From contig NZ_JAPCZF010000003.1 of assembly GCF_025938095.1 (NCBI RefSeq), positions 62,001-126,000 on the forward strand: a stretch of DNA of 64,000 bases, given 5' to 3'. The stretch is from Novosphingobium sp. JCM 18896. GTDB lineage: Bacteria > Pseudomonadota > Alphaproteobacteria > Sphingomonadales > Sphingomonadaceae. Below, piece after piece: positions 42,261 through 51,348 of this stretch. The translations under genes were made by a program, and so were the position numbers. Positions within the stretch are counted from its first letter, which is position 1; each line of letters starts with the position of its first letter. The notes beneath the pieces are model-generated. The model was not told the DNA's origin, ran no database searches, and saw only the letters and a program-made list of their open reading frames with translations.

Positions 42261-43997
42261 TCAAAACACCGCCTTCGCGGTCGGTTCCTGCATCATCGCC
42301 TTGCGCACCAGCGGCACCGGCGGGCCGCCGTAGCTGAGGAACTGGTCGTGGAACGCCTTCCACGACGAACGCCCGCCGTGCTTGGCGGTCCAGTCGGCGC
42401 GCAGCTTGCGAATCATCAGCTTGCCCAGGGTGTAGTTCAGATAGGCCGGGTCGTAGGTCCCGCGCGCTGCCTGCTGCTCGGCCGTGCCCGCGCCCTGGTA
42501 GCATTCCTTGCGGAACATCTCGTCCGATTGCGCCTGGGTCATCGTGCCGCTGTGCAGCCCGATCGCCGAGAGATAGCGGCAGTTGCGCAGCAGTGCGTTC
42601 GAGATCTGGCCGACGCGCGTGCCCGCCGCGCCGCCGTCGAGTCCGGCCTCGACCATCATCTCCTCGCTGTAATGCGCCCAGCCTTCGGCGAAGGCGTAGC
42701 CGACGAACAGGCGGCCGACCTGCGAGGGCGTGCGGTTCGAGTGGAGGAACTGGAGGAAGTGCCCGGGCATGACCTCGTGGACCGAAGTGAACAGCAGGTC
42801 TTTCTCGCCGGGGATGTATTCCAGCTGCTTTTCCTTCGACCAGGCCGGATCGGGCGGCGAGATGTAGTAGATCGAGGGAATGCCCTTCTCGAGCGGTCCG
42901 GCGGGATCGATGTAGGCGCTGTTCTGGCGGTTGTAGGGCGGCGATTCGCGCACCAGCGCCTGCTCGGTGCCGGGGATCGTCACGAGGTCGTGCTGGCGGA
43001 CGAACTTGGTCAGGTCGGGGATCTGCCGCGTCGCCGCCGCCACCGGGCCTTCCTGGGGCTTGTCGGCGTTGAGCTTGTCGAAGCAGGCGATGATCGTCGC
43101 GCCGGGTGCGAACTGGCCGCAGGCGGTCTTGAGCGCATCCTGGTTGCGCTTGAGATCGGCGCGGCCGACGCGGGTGAGTTCGGCCAGCGGCACGTCGACA
43201 CCCTCGGTCGCCTTGACCATCCGGGCGAAGCGCGCGGCGCCGAGCGCGAAGCTGCCTTCGGGCGCGGCGGGCTGGGCCTTGAGCCAGTCGGCCAGGTCCT
43301 TCATCGCCTGACCCGCGGCTTCCGACGTCTCGCGGAACCTCGCCTGCAGCGCGGGATCGGCAACGTCGGCGAAGGCCGCGCGGGCATCACCGCGATAGTA
43401 GTCGGCGAATCCGCCGAAGCCGGCGACGCCGTACTTGATGAAGCTGGCCGGCAGCGGCTTGTTGAGGTTCGCGCGGATGGCCCGCGCACCCGCGGGGATC
43501 GTTTCGAAGAAGGCGATCATCGCCTTCATCCGCGTCGGCTTGTCGGCATAGTCGCGGCTGACGTAGACGTTGGGATCGAGCCCGCCGCCGACGTAGAAGG
43601 CCGGATTGCTGTGCGGCTGGTCGGCATCGACCAGCCAGAACAGCTTGCCCTCGAAGACCTGCACCAGATAGTCGCGCTCGAAGGCTTCGGCGCCGGTCAG
43701 GCCGCTATAGGCCTTCGCGCCGGCGATCGCCCGGCGGTAGAAGTCGGCGCTGGCCTTGAGCCCGGCCTCGCTCCAGTCGGGCATCTTGCCGTCGTACTGA
43801 TGCGCGCCCTGGTAGACCGCATCGGCGGGTGAGATCGCCATCCAGTCGGCGATGGTCTTCTCGACATAGGCCTTCCAGGCGAGCGAGGGCTGGGGCGTCG
43901 TCTTCGTCTGCGTGGCGGGCGTGGCCGCGAAAGCGGGGCCGGCCAGGCCCGTGGCCAGCGCCAGTCCTGCGAGGCCCGAAAGCAAGGTGCGATTCAT
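42261..43997 (-). CDS. Exported DUF885 metallopeptidase-like protein
   Basis: This 578-residue protein has a signal peptide (residues 1-24, ending GPAFA) and belongs to DUF885. The zinc-binding signature is SVHEVMPGHFLQFLHS (HExxPGH), with the downstream EGWAHYSEEMM supplying the third ligand. Other family segments are YYISPPDPAWS and YLNYTLGKLMIRKLR. It is probably a periplasmic or secreted carboxypeptidase or oligopeptidase; the substrate is not known. A single gene, convergent with pit. Confidence 0.9.
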   Translation of the reverse strand: MNRTLLSGLAGLALATGLAGPAFAATPATQTKTTPQPSLAWKAYVEKTIADWMAISPADAVYQGAHQYDGKMPDWSEAGLKASADFYRRAIAGAKAYSGLTGAEAFERDYLVQVFEGKLFWLVDADQPHSNPAFYVGGGLDPNVYVSRDYADKPTRMKAMIAFFETIPAGARAIRANLNKPLPASFIKYGVAGFGGFADYYRGDARAAFADVADPALQARFRETSEAAGQAMKDLADWLKAQPAAPEGSFALGAARFARMVKATEGVDVPLAELTRVGRADLKRNQDALKTACGQFAPGATIIACFDKLNADKPQEGPVAAATRQIPDLTKFVRQHDLVTIPGTEQALVRESPPYNRQNSAYIDPAGPLEKGIPSIYYISPPDPAWSKEKQLEYIPGEKDLLFTSVHEVMPGHFLQFLHSNRTPSQVGRLFVGYAFAEGWAHYSEEMMVEAGLDGGAAGTRVGQISNALLRNCRYLSAIGLHSGTMTQAQSDEMFRKECYQGAGTAEQQAARGTYDPAYLNYTLGKLMIRKLRADWTAKHGGRSSWKAFHDQFLSYGGPPVPLVRKAMMQEPTAKAVF

Positions 43998-44041
43998 CGT
44001 GAGATCCTTCCCGGGGAGGCGGTTTCCTGCTTACATCTGTG

Positions 44042-44911
44042 TCATTCCGCCCCGAAGGTCCAGCCCTCGGTCCGCGCGATTCCCGGCGTAAGTCCTTCGG
44101 GCGCCCAGAGTTCCGCGCGGGTGCCGTGGCGGCGCAGCCAGGCGGCGGTGATCAGCGCGTCGCTCTTGTGATCGTCGATCCCGCCTTCGCCGGGAACGGG
44201 CCGGCTATCGAGCGCGGCGAGCGCCTGGTTCAGTTCCGCGAAGGTGCGGATCTTCGATCGCCCGGCGCTCCGGCCCGCGGCCATCGCCGCGATCGTCGTG
44301 TAGATTTCGACGAGGACCGAGCCGCTCGCGGGCAGCGGATCGATCGGCCAGACGGGCAGGTCGCCCTGCAGCCGGTGCAGCAGTCGCATGCCCGACAGGC
44401 TGGACTTGCCGACCTGTGCGGCGCCGACGAGGTTGAAATTGCTGTAGGGCTTGCAGCCCATCGCCTGCTGCGCGAGCTCGGCTACGCGGAAGCGGCCTCT
44501 GCCGCCCCCGAACAAGTCGCCCTCGCGCCCGCCGTGGCGACGGAAATGACGGGCGATCTCGGGATGATCGACGAAGCTGGATACGGACAGATGCAGATCG
44601 TCGGCGCAAGTGCTGTCGATCAGCGCCCATAGCGCGCGGGCATCGGCGGGGCTCTCCGACCAACCGGGAAAGAAGGCGTCGCGATCGGCGAAGGCGAGCG
44701 AGATGCCGAGATCCATCCCGACGAGCGTGTCGGCAGGCATATCCTCGGTCAGCCAGGCCAGCACTTCGGGCCGCGACCAGCGATGGCCGGGGCGTACCAA
44801 TTCGGGTGCAGCGTTGCCCGCGGCACAGATCGCCAGGGCTATCCCCTTGTGCCTCTCTCCGGCGGCACCCGACCAATCGATAGCCGCGAAGTGGCGGAAG
44901 CGCGCCGTCAC
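44042..44911 (-). CDS. RNase H-fold (DUF429-like) protein coupled to rarA
   Basis: This 289-residue protein starts at a GTG whose GTGA overlaps the rarA stop. The N-terminal FAAIDWSGAAGERHKGIALA and the later LVGMDLGISLAF have the acidic strand pattern of RNase H-like folds, and IDDHKSDALITAAWLRRHG near the C-terminus recalls DUF429. The assignment is by pattern only. Coupling to RarA, a replication-recombination ATPase, suggests a DNA or RNA transaction, which is an inference. Confidence 0.65.
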   Translation of the reverse strand: MTARFRHFAAIDWSGAAGERHKGIALAICAAGNAAPELVRPGHRWSRPEVLAWLTEDMPADTLVGMDLGISLAFADRDAFFPGWSESPADARALWALIDSTCADDLHLSVSSFVDHPEIARHFRRHGGREGDLFGGGRGRFRVAELAQQAMGCKPYSNFNLVGAAQVGKSSLSGMRLLHRLQGDLPVWPIDPLPASGSVLVEIYTTIAAMAAGRSAGRSKIRTFAELNQALAALDSRPVPGEGGIDDHKSDALITAAWLRRHGTRAELWAPEGLTPGIARTEGWTFGAE

Positions 44912-46230
44912 TCCCCGCGCCGCTTGGCGCGCAGCTTGTCCCAATAGGCCATGCGCTCGATCACCTGGCGCTCGAAGCCGCGCTCGACCGGTTGGTAGAA
45001 GGCCTGCGGCGCCATCTCTTCGGGCCAGTAGTTCGCGCCCGAGAAGCCCTCTTCGGCATCGTGGTCGTAGGCATAGTCCTTGCCGTAGCCGATCTGCTTC
45101 ATCAGCTTGGTCGGCGCGTTGAGGATGTTCTGCGGCGGCATCAGCGAGCCGGTTTCCTTGGCGCTGCGCCAGGCGGCCTTCTGCGCGACATAGGCTGCGT
45201 TCGATTTGGGCGCGGTCGCCAGATAGAGGCAGGCCTGCGCGATCGCGACCTCGCCCTCGGGCGATCCCAGGAACTCGTAGGCCTGCTTGGCAGCGAGGCA
45301 TTGGACGAGCGCTTCGGGATCGGCGAGGCCGACGTCCTCGCTGGCGAAGCGCACCAGACGGCGCAGCACGTAGAGCGGTTCCTCGCCCGCGGTCAGCATC
45401 CGCGCCAGGTAATAGAGCGCGGCCTGCGGGTCCGATCCGCGCAAGCTCTTGTGCAGCGCGGAGATCAGGTTGTAGTGCCCCTCGCGGTCCTTGTCGTAGA
45501 CCGCGACGCGGCGCTGGAGGAAGGCGCCGAGCCCCGCCGGATCGAGCGGTTCCGTGATCTTCGCGGCGTAGAGCGTCTCGGCCTGGTTGAGCAGGAAGCG
45601 TCCGTCGCCATCGGCCGACTGGATCAGCGCCTCACGCGCCTCGGGGGTGATCGGCAGCGGGCCTTCGAGTGCCTCGGCCTTGTCGAGCAGGCGGCCGAGG
45701 GCATCGGCGTCGAGCCGGCGCAGGATCAGCACCTGCGCGCGGCTGAGCAGAGCCGCGTTGAGTTCGAAGCTCGGGTTCTCGGTCGTCGCGCCGACCAGGG
45801 TCACCGTGCCCTTCTCGACGAAGGGCAGGAACCCGTCCTGCTGCGCGCGATTGAACCGGTGGATCTCGTCGACGAACAGCAAGGTGCGCTGGCCGGCCCT
45901 GGCGGCAACCTCGGCTTCGGCGAAGGCCTTCTTGAGATCGGCGACACCGGAAAAGACCGCGCTGATCGCGACGAAGCGCATACCCACCGAATCGGCGAGC
46001 AGCCGCGCGGTGGAGGTCTTGCCCGTGCCCGGCGGTCCCCAGAGGATCATCGACGACAGGCGGCCCGCCGCTACCATCCGCCCGATCGCGCCCTCGGGGC
46101 CGGTGATATGCTCCTGCCCGACCACTTCGGACAGGTCGCGCGGGCGCAGCCGATCGGCCAGCGGGGCGTCGGGAGCAGGTTCGTCGGTGCGGGGCTGGGC
46201 GGGCATGTCGCCCGCGAAGAGATCGGCCAT
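44908..46230 (-). CDS. rarA: Replication-associated recombination protein A
   Basis: RarA (MgsA) is an AAA+ ATPase of the clamp-loader group that acts at stalled replication forks. The ATG at 46230 gives 440 residues. Walker A is LWGPPGTGKTSTARLL, Walker B is TLLFVDEIHRFNRAQQDGFL, and sensor 1 is VTLVGATTENPSFELN. The C-terminal tetramerisation domain has LISALHKSLRGSDPQAALYYLAR and the region MPPQNILNAPTKLMK. It diverges from the histidine kinase and is coupled to the RNase H-like gene downstream. Confidence 0.96.
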   Translation of the reverse strand: MADLFAGDMPAQPRTDEPAPDAPLADRLRPRDLSEVVGQEHITGPEGAIGRMVAAGRLSSMILWGPPGTGKTSTARLLADSVGMRFVAISAVFSGVADLKKAFAEAEVAARAGQRTLLFVDEIHRFNRAQQDGFLPFVEKGTVTLVGATTENPSFELNAALLSRAQVLILRRLDADALGRLLDKAEALEGPLPITPEAREALIQSADGDGRFLLNQAETLYAAKITEPLDPAGLGAFLQRRVAVYDKDREGHYNLISALHKSLRGSDPQAALYYLARMLTAGEEPLYVLRRLVRFASEDVGLADPEALVQCLAAKQAYEFLGSPEGEVAIAQACLYLATAPKSNAAYVAQKAAWRSAKETGSLMPPQNILNAPTKLMKQIGYGKDYAYDHDAEEGFSGANYWPEEMAPQAFYQPVERGFERQVIERMAYWDKLRAKRRGE

Positions 46231-46358
46231 GGGCCTATCTAGGAACAATCGCGCGGCTTTGCACCGCTCCTGTGATATGCTGCACTCCTGTGTCAAATCG
46301 TTGCTGCGTGTACGGCGCGATTGACGAAGCCGACATCCGGGAAGAGAGCCGGAGCGGC

Positions 46359-47669
46359 GTGGGAGAGGAAGCGAAGCGATTGGCCAGGCTGCAACCTAGG
46401 CGGCTGTCAGCATATGCGGCGCTGCTCCTGCTTGTCGTCGGCGTGATCCAGCTCGTGGGCAGCCTGCTGTTCTACCAGGCGATCGACAAGCAGACCCTGC
46501 GCGAGGACCACGCCCGCCGTATCGCCGAACTGCTGGTGGTCAGCGACCGCGTCTATCTGCGCGACGGGACCCTGGCCGCGGCGATCATGACCTCGCGGCA
46601 CTTGCGGATCGCCGTGGCGGCGCGGCCGACCGTGCCGCATTCGCAGGAATCGCTGGTGCCGATCGCCCAGCAGATCGTCGCCTGGGAGCCAGGGCTCGCC
46701 AAGCGCCCGCTGCACCTGTCGCTGCTGCGCGAGCGCGGCGGCCGGCAGCATCTGGTCGGCTCGATGCAGGTGGCCGACGGCGCCTGGCTCAACTTCCAGT
46801 CGCACGACATCTCGACGATGTGGCCGATCGCATTGAGCGCCATGGTCATGACCCTGCTGACTTTTGCCGCCTGTCTCGGCGTCGGCCTGATTGCGATCCG
46901 CCTGCTGACCCAGCCGCTGCGGCGCATGTCCGAAGCGGCCGAGGCGATCGGCCAGGGGCGGCGCGTGACCATTCGCGAGAACGGCCCCGCCGACCTGCGC
47001 GATCTCGCCCATGCGATGAACGAGATGCAGGATCGTATCGCCAAGCTCATGGAGGATCAGGCCAAGTCGTTCGAGGCGATCAGCCACGACCTGCGCACGC
47101 CGCTGGCGCGACAGAAGGTCGCAGCCGGGCTGATCGCGGACGCCGAGATCCGCGAGATCGTCGAGGACAGCGCCGACGAGATGGAAGCGCTGCTCCAGTC
47201 ACTCCAGCAGTTCCTGCGCGCGCAACACCTGACGGCGCAGCCCGAACTGGTCGATCTGGGCGCGGCGGTGCGCGATCTGGTCGCGCCCTATGGCGACAAG
47301 GTGCGGCTCACCGTGCCGAACCATGCGCAACTGCGCACCTATCGCGAGCCGCTGTTGCTGGCGCTGCGCGCGCTGATCGAGAACGCCAGCCGCTTTGCCG
47401 ATCAGGCCGAGGTGGTGGTCGATCGCGACGGTCGCGACTGGATCATCGCGATCAGCGACGACGGCCCCGGCATTCCGCCCGATCATTTCGAGGACGTGCT
47501 GGCGCCGTTCTTCCGGCTCGATGACGCGCGCCGGCGGACCACCGCGGGCTTCGGCCTGGGCATTCCCACGGCGCACCTGCTGCTGCGCCGTTTCGGCGGA
47601 GAGCTGTCGTTCCTGTCGGGCGCCTCGGGCGGCCTCACCGTCTGCGTGAAAGTGCCGCGCGCCGACTAG
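46359..47669 (+). CDS. Membrane sensor histidine kinase (no adjacent response regulator)
   Basis: This kinase has two membrane helices (AALLLLVVGVIQLVGSLLFY and MVMTLLTFAACLGVGLIAI) around a periplasmic sensor loop of roughly 130 residues. A HAMP region follows (LTQPLRRMSEAAEAIGQG), then the phospho-acceptor in FEAISHDLRTPLARQ and an ATPase domain with LIENASRFAD, DDGPGIP and TAGFGLGIPTAHLLL. The start is uncertain: GTG 46359 is proposed, TTG 46380 and GTG 46272 are alternatives. No response regulator gene is near, so its partner is encoded elsewhere. Confidence 0.88.
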   Translation: MGEEAKRLARLQPRRLSAYAALLLLVVGVIQLVGSLLFYQAIDKQTLREDHARRIAELLVVSDRVYLRDGTLAAAIMTSRHLRIAVAARPTVPHSQESLVPIAQQIVAWEPGLAKRPLHLSLLRERGGRQHLVGSMQVADGAWLNFQSHDISTMWPIALSAMVMTLLTFAACLGVGLIAIRLLTQPLRRMSEAAEAIGQGRRVTIRENGPADLRDLAHAMNEMQDRIAKLMEDQAKSFEAISHDLRTPLARQKVAAGLIADAEIREIVEDSADEMEALLQSLQQFLRAQHLTAQPELVDLGAAVRDLVAPYGDKVRLTVPNHAQLRTYREPLLLALRALIENASRFADQAEVVVDRDGRDWIIAISDDGPGIPPDHFEDVLAPFFRLDDARRRTTAGFGLGIPTAHLLLRRFGGELSFLSGASGGLTVCVKVPRAD

Positions 47670-47709
47670 GTGGTTTGCCTCAGAGGCCCGCGCGTGTATC
47701 TGCGCGGCC

Positions 47710-48381
47710 ATGATCGCCCGCGAACTGCTCGGCACCGCACAGGTGCCCGATGGCGAAGAGCTGCAGCTCTTCCGTCACGACAAGGACTTCATGATCACGC
47801 TCAAGCGCTCGGACCTGATGTCCACGCGCATGAGCGGTTCGGAAAAGGCGCTGGCGACGATGACGGTCGAGCGGCTGGGCGGGCGCAAGTCGCCGCACCT
47901 GCTGATCGGCGGCTATGGCATGGGCTTCACCCTGCGCGCCGCGCTCGAAGTGCTCGATGCCGGCGCGCGCGCCACAGTGGCCGAGATCGTGCCCGAGATC
48001 ATCGAATGGGCGCGCGGGCCGATGGCCGAACTGACCGCGGGCTGCCTCGACGATCCGCGCGTGACCTTGCTGCAGGCTGACGTCGCGCTGATCATCGACG
48101 GCGGCGATGAGGATTACGATGCGATCCTGCTCGACGTCGACAACGGCCCCGAAGGCATCACGCGCGAGGCCAACGACCGGATCTATTCCAAGCGCGGGCT
48201 CAAGGTCGCGCGGCAGGCGCTGACGCCGGGCGGCATCCTCGCGGTATGGTCCTCGCACGCCGATCCCAAATTCGCGCGGCGACTGGCCGACTCCGGCTTC
48301 GAGGTGACCGAACGGGCGGTGCGCGCGCGCGACAACGGCAAGGGCGCCAAGCACGTCATCTGGTTCGCCAAGAAGGTCTAG
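47710..48381 (+). CDS. Spermidine-synthase-like methyltransferase-fold protein
   Basis: This 223-residue protein has the nucleotide-binding fold of the spermidine synthase family. HLLIGGYGMGFTLRAALEVL is the glycine-rich loop, ATVAEIVPEIIEWARG holds the acidic residue after strand 2, and AILLDVDNGPEG is the next strand motif. The N-terminal beta domain of true spermidine synthases is reduced. No partner such as speD is near, so polyamine synthesis is uncertain. Confidence 0.8.
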   Translation: MIARELLGTAQVPDGEELQLFRHDKDFMITLKRSDLMSTRMSGSEKALATMTVERLGGRKSPHLLIGGYGMGFTLRAALEVLDAGARATVAEIVPEIIEWARGPMAELTAGCLDDPRVTLLQADVALIIDGGDEDYDAILLDVDNGPEGITREANDRIYSKRGLKVARQALTPGGILAVWSSHADPKFARRLADSGFEVTERAVRARDNGKGAKHVIWFAKKV

Positions 48382-48390
48382 CTCTAGGGT

Positions 48391-49530
48391 TCAGCTCTCG
48401 CGTTCTGCGAGCCATTCGACCAGCGCGGCCAGGCAGTCGCGCCCGAGCAGGCGACTGCGCTCGGGGCTCCAGCCCTGGGCCGGATCGGGCAGGTCTTCGT
48501 TGTCCTTGAACGGCATTTCCAGGGTCATCGCCACGGCGCCGAAGCGGTGGGCGAGCTGGTTGGTCGACATCGCCAGGTTGGCTTTGCCCGGCGCGGTCAC
48601 CGGATAGCCGCGCTTCATCTGGAAGTCGGGCGTGCGCCGCGTCAGGATCTCGCGGTAGCGATGATAGCCGGCGAGCTGGTCGTCCTTGATCGACGGGATG
48701 CCTTCGAAGCCCGCGAGGAACACCGCGGCGATCGCCTCGTCGCCGTGGACATCCATCGAGAAATCGACGCCGCTTTCGTCCATCGCCGTCAGCAGCGCGA
48801 CGACCTCGGGCGAACGCTCGGCCGTGGGATTGTCCCACTCGCGGTTGAGGTTCACACCCACGGCATTGGTGCGCAGGTGGCCGCGGCGCGAGCCGTCGGG
48901 ATTGGCATTGGGTACGACGTGGAGCCGGCACTTGTTGCGCAGCACGCGGCCGAACGGATCGGCGGGATCGGTCAGCGCCTCGAGCGCGCCTTCCATCCAC
49001 CATTCGGCCATCGATTCGCCCGGATGCTGGCGTGCGTAGAGCCAGACCTGTGTCGGGCCTTCGCCCATCTCGAGGCAGTCGATCGGCTGGCCGTCGAGGC
49101 TGTAGCCGAGGCAGCGATAGTCGACGCCCTCGCTCGCCGCCGCGGCGGCGACGAGATCGTGGTGCCGTTCCATCGAATAGGGGGCGAAATAGGCGAACCA
49201 GCAGACGTCGCTTTCGGGCGTATGGCGGATCGTCAGCGTGCCGCCGTCGAGCCGTTCGTCCCAGCTCGTCTCGGCGCGGCCCCAGTATTGGCGATCTTCG
49301 GACACTGCGGCGCGATAGCCGGGCCAGCCCATCGGATAGGCGGCCTCGGCCAGGCCCGAGAGGCGTAGCTGCAGCTCGCGTCCCTTGCCGCCGGTCACGC
49401 GGAAGTGGAACCACTGGAAGAAATCCGAATCGCGGTCGCGCCGGATGTTCAGCACGGCCTTGGTGCCGGCTATCTGCAGGACCTCGATGTTGCCGGAATC
49501 GAACGCGCTGCTGATCTGGATGTCGGTCAT
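48391..49530 (-). CDS. M14 family zinc carboxypeptidase
   Basis: This 379-residue protein resembles the cytosolic carboxypeptidase (AGBL/CCP-like) branch of family M14. An N-terminal beta-sandwich (about 1-125, including [13 protein letters not shown] and [11 protein letters not shown]) precedes the peptidase domain. Zinc ligands are H and E in [14 protein letters not shown] and H in [31 protein letters not shown] is the substrate-binding block. There is no signal peptide. Its start overlaps the stop of the upstream DUF4136-like gene. Confidence 0.9.
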   Translation of the reverse strand: MTDIQISSAFDSGNIEVLQIAGTKAVLNIRRDRDSDFFQWFHFRVTGGKGRELQLRLSGLAEAAYPMGWPGYRAAVSEDRQYWGRAETSWDERLDGGTLTIRHTPESDVCWFAYFAPYSMERHHDLVAAAAASEGVDYRCLGYSLDGQPIDCLEMGEGPTQVWLYARQHPGESMAEWWMEGALEALTDPADPFGRVLRNKCRLHVVPNANPDGSRRGHLRTNAVGVNLNREWDNPTAERSPEVVALLTAMDESGVDFSMDVHGDEAIAAVFLAGFEGIPSIKDDQLAGYHRYREILTRRTPDFQMKRGYPVTAPGKANLAMSTNQLAHRFGAVAMTLEMPFKDNEDLPDPAQGWSPERSRLLGRDCLAALVEWLAERES

Positions 49531-50117
49531 TTCACCTGGATAGTTTCGCCCGAGCGCCCGGGGAAGCCCTTGAACAGCGCTTCGCTCATCTTCGCGGCGC
49601 CGAGCTGGCTGCCCGCGAGCGGCGACTTGGCGGTGACGGTGAAGGCCGCGCGGCCTTCCCACAGCGACTGACCGCTCGCGCGATCCTTGATCGTCACCGC
49701 GAGTTCGGTCTCGACCGCATCAGCGGGCGGGCCCGACAGGTCGAAGCCGATGCCCAGGCCGACGCCCGAACCGTAGCTGCCGGCCGATCCGCCGACGCCG
49801 ACCGATACCGGGCCGCGGTTGCGCTCGGGGCGGTAGGTCTGGCGCTGCAGTTTCACGAGCGCGATCTGGCTGCCGCTGCCGGCCGCCTGTTCGCCATAGC
49901 CGAGCAGGGTGAGCTGGCGCCCGACCGCGGCGGCATAGGTGCGCCATTCGAGACTGTCGGCGACCATGCCCGGCGCGGGTTCGACCGCGATCGTGCCGCG
50001 CGTCAGGCCGGCCGGATTGGGCGCGACGAAGCGCGTCACTTCGACGGGGCCGACCGGCGCGACGCAGCCCGACAGGGCGAGCGTCACGAGGGCGGCGAGG
50101 CTGAGCGGCTTGATCAT
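49527..50117 (-). CDS. DUF4136-like lipoprotein
   Basis: This 196-residue protein has a lipoprotein signal, [18 protein letters not shown], followed by a beta-rich domain. [30 protein letters not shown] and [19 protein letters not shown] match the DUF4136-type pattern. The C-terminal [15 protein letters not shown] recurs in the neighbouring paralogue (LAEALFDGFPRASDS). It overlaps the M14 peptidase start by ATGA. The role is unknown; an envelope location is inferred from the lipobox. Confidence 0.78.
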   Translation of the reverse strand: MIKPLSLAALVTLALSGCVAPVGPVEVTRFVAPNPAGLTRGTIAVEPAPGMVADSLEWRTYAAAVGRQLTLLGYGEQAAGSGSQIALVKLQRQTYRPERNRGPVSVGVGGSAGSYGSGVGLGIGFDLSGPPADAVETELAVTIKDRASGQSLWEGRAAFTVTAKSPLAGSQLGAAKMSEALFKGFPGRSGETIQVK

Positions 50118-50164
50118 CACGACGTCAGATGTGCGGCCTGCGGCGCGCGAGCGCAAGAGCGTGC

Positions 50165-50902
50165 TCATCCGCCCAGTTTCGGCGAATCGCTGGCGCGCGG
50201 GAAGCCGTCGAACAGCGCTTCGGCGAGGCGGGCGGCGATCGCCTGCTCGCCCCATTTGTCGTCGCCCTCGCGGGTGGCGACTTCGGCGCGGCCTTCCCAC
50301 AGGACGGTATTGGTTGCGCGGTCGCGGATGCGCGCTTCGAGCTTGGTCGAGACCAGCGGCGGCAGCGGCTTCGACAGGTCGACGTTGACCGCGAGGCCAT
50401 AGGCCGTGCCGCGGTTGCCGACCGAGACCGCCGCCTCGCCGCTGACCGGGCTGCGCTTGGCCTCGGCAGGCTGGAGCACGGTGCGCGTGACGGTGAGTTC
50501 GGCGAGCTGGCCACCGGCCTGGCCTGCGCTCTGGCCTGTCTGGGTGGTGTCGTAACCCGCATGGACCAGCTGATCGACCACGGCGGCCTCATAGGCGGCG
50601 CGGTTGCCTTGCGGCACATAGTCCTGCCCCTGGGTGCCCGAGGCGACCGCAATCGCGCCATGGCCCAGCGCCTGGGCGGCATCGCCCTCGGCGACGAAGC
50701 GTGCGACCTGGACCCGGCCTTCGTCGCTGCGGCGGCTTTCGAGCGAGCGCGGAGTGGGGCGGGCGCTGTCCCAGCCGGGGCGATCCCAGCGAGACTGGCC
50801 CCAGCCCGGTCCGTCCCAGCCGCCGGGGCGCGCCATGGCTGTCGCCGGGGCGGCGGCAGCGGCCAGGACGGTGAGGAGGACGAATATCGATCGATCGCGC
50901 AT
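50165..50902 (-). CDS. DUF4136-like exported protein, paralogue of the downstream gene
   Basis: This 245-residue protein has an ordinary signal peptide (IFVLLTVLAAAAAPATAMA) and a Gly/Trp/Arg-rich segment, then a domain like that of the downstream lipoprotein. AVVDQLVHAGYDTTQ, LAELTVTRTVLQPAEA and EARIRDRATNTVLWEGRAE are the shared pattern. It lacks a lipobox. The ATG at 50902 has GGAG six bases upstream. The two paralogues and the M14 gene form one operon. Confidence 0.78.
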   Translation of the reverse strand: MRDRSIFVLLTVLAAAAAPATAMARPGGWDGPGWGQSRWDRPGWDSARPTPRSLESRRSDEGRVQVARFVAEGDAAQALGHGAIAVASGTQGQDYVPQGNRAAYEAAVVDQLVHAGYDTTQTGQSAGQAGGQLAELTVTRTVLQPAEAKRSPVSGEAAVSVGNRGTAYGLAVNVDLSKPLPPLVSTKLEARIRDRATNTVLWEGRAEVATREGDDKWGEQAIAARLAEALFDGFPRASDSPKLGG

Positions 50903-51083
50903 AGAGGCTCCAACAAGCGACGTTGCCTTCCCCGTCGTCTGCGCTAGGACCGGCTCGCTTGCCAGCGCATGAACGCGCCGAAAAGCACGTCCGGGGCCGG
51001 GCTTCCGCTTGACTTCGAGCGATTCGCCCCCTAACGGCCCGGCTTCGATTTTCGGGCGGCACGCGCCCTTGGAAGAGATAGTC

Positions 51084-51209
51084 ATGAAGATTCGCAACAG
51101 CCTCAAGTCGCTCAAGGACCGCCACCGGGACAACCGCGTGATCCGCCGTCGTGGCCGGACCTATGTGATCAACAAGACCAACCGCCGCTTCAAGGCGCGT
51201 CAGGGCTGA
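51084..51209 (+). CDS. rpmJ: Ribosomal protein L36, cysteine-free type
   Basis: This 41-residue protein ([20 protein letters not shown], continuing to FKARQG) is ribosomal protein bL36 of the type B, longer form. It has none of the zinc-binding cysteines of the classical form, so it should not need zinc. GGAAGAGA lies before the ATG at suitable spacing. Many alphaproteobacteria carry only this form; whether another L36 exists here cannot be seen. Confidence 0.96.
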   Translation: MKIRNSLKSLKDRHRDNRVIRRRGRTYVINKTNRRFKARQG

Positions 51210-51260
51210 TCCATCGATGCTGATGGCCGTCGGCCCCTTGGCCGGCGACCTCGCATAGCT

Positions 51261-51320
51261 CCAGCCCGCTTCCCCATTGCGCGAAGCCGGTATCGGACGC
51301 GGGATGGGGAAGCGGGCTGG
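51261..51320. repeat. 17-bp perfect inverted repeat after rpmJ
   Basis: CCAGCCCGCTTCCCCAT at 51261-51277 is repeated as its exact reverse complement at 51304-51320, with a 26-base loop. It lies between rpmJ and the HAD gene. No T-run follows. It could end the rpmJ transcript, or form a structure in the HAD leader that ends 28 bases before that start codon. Confidence 0.8.
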
Positions 51321-51348
51321 TGCCGCTTCCGGACCGGGAACGCGACTC

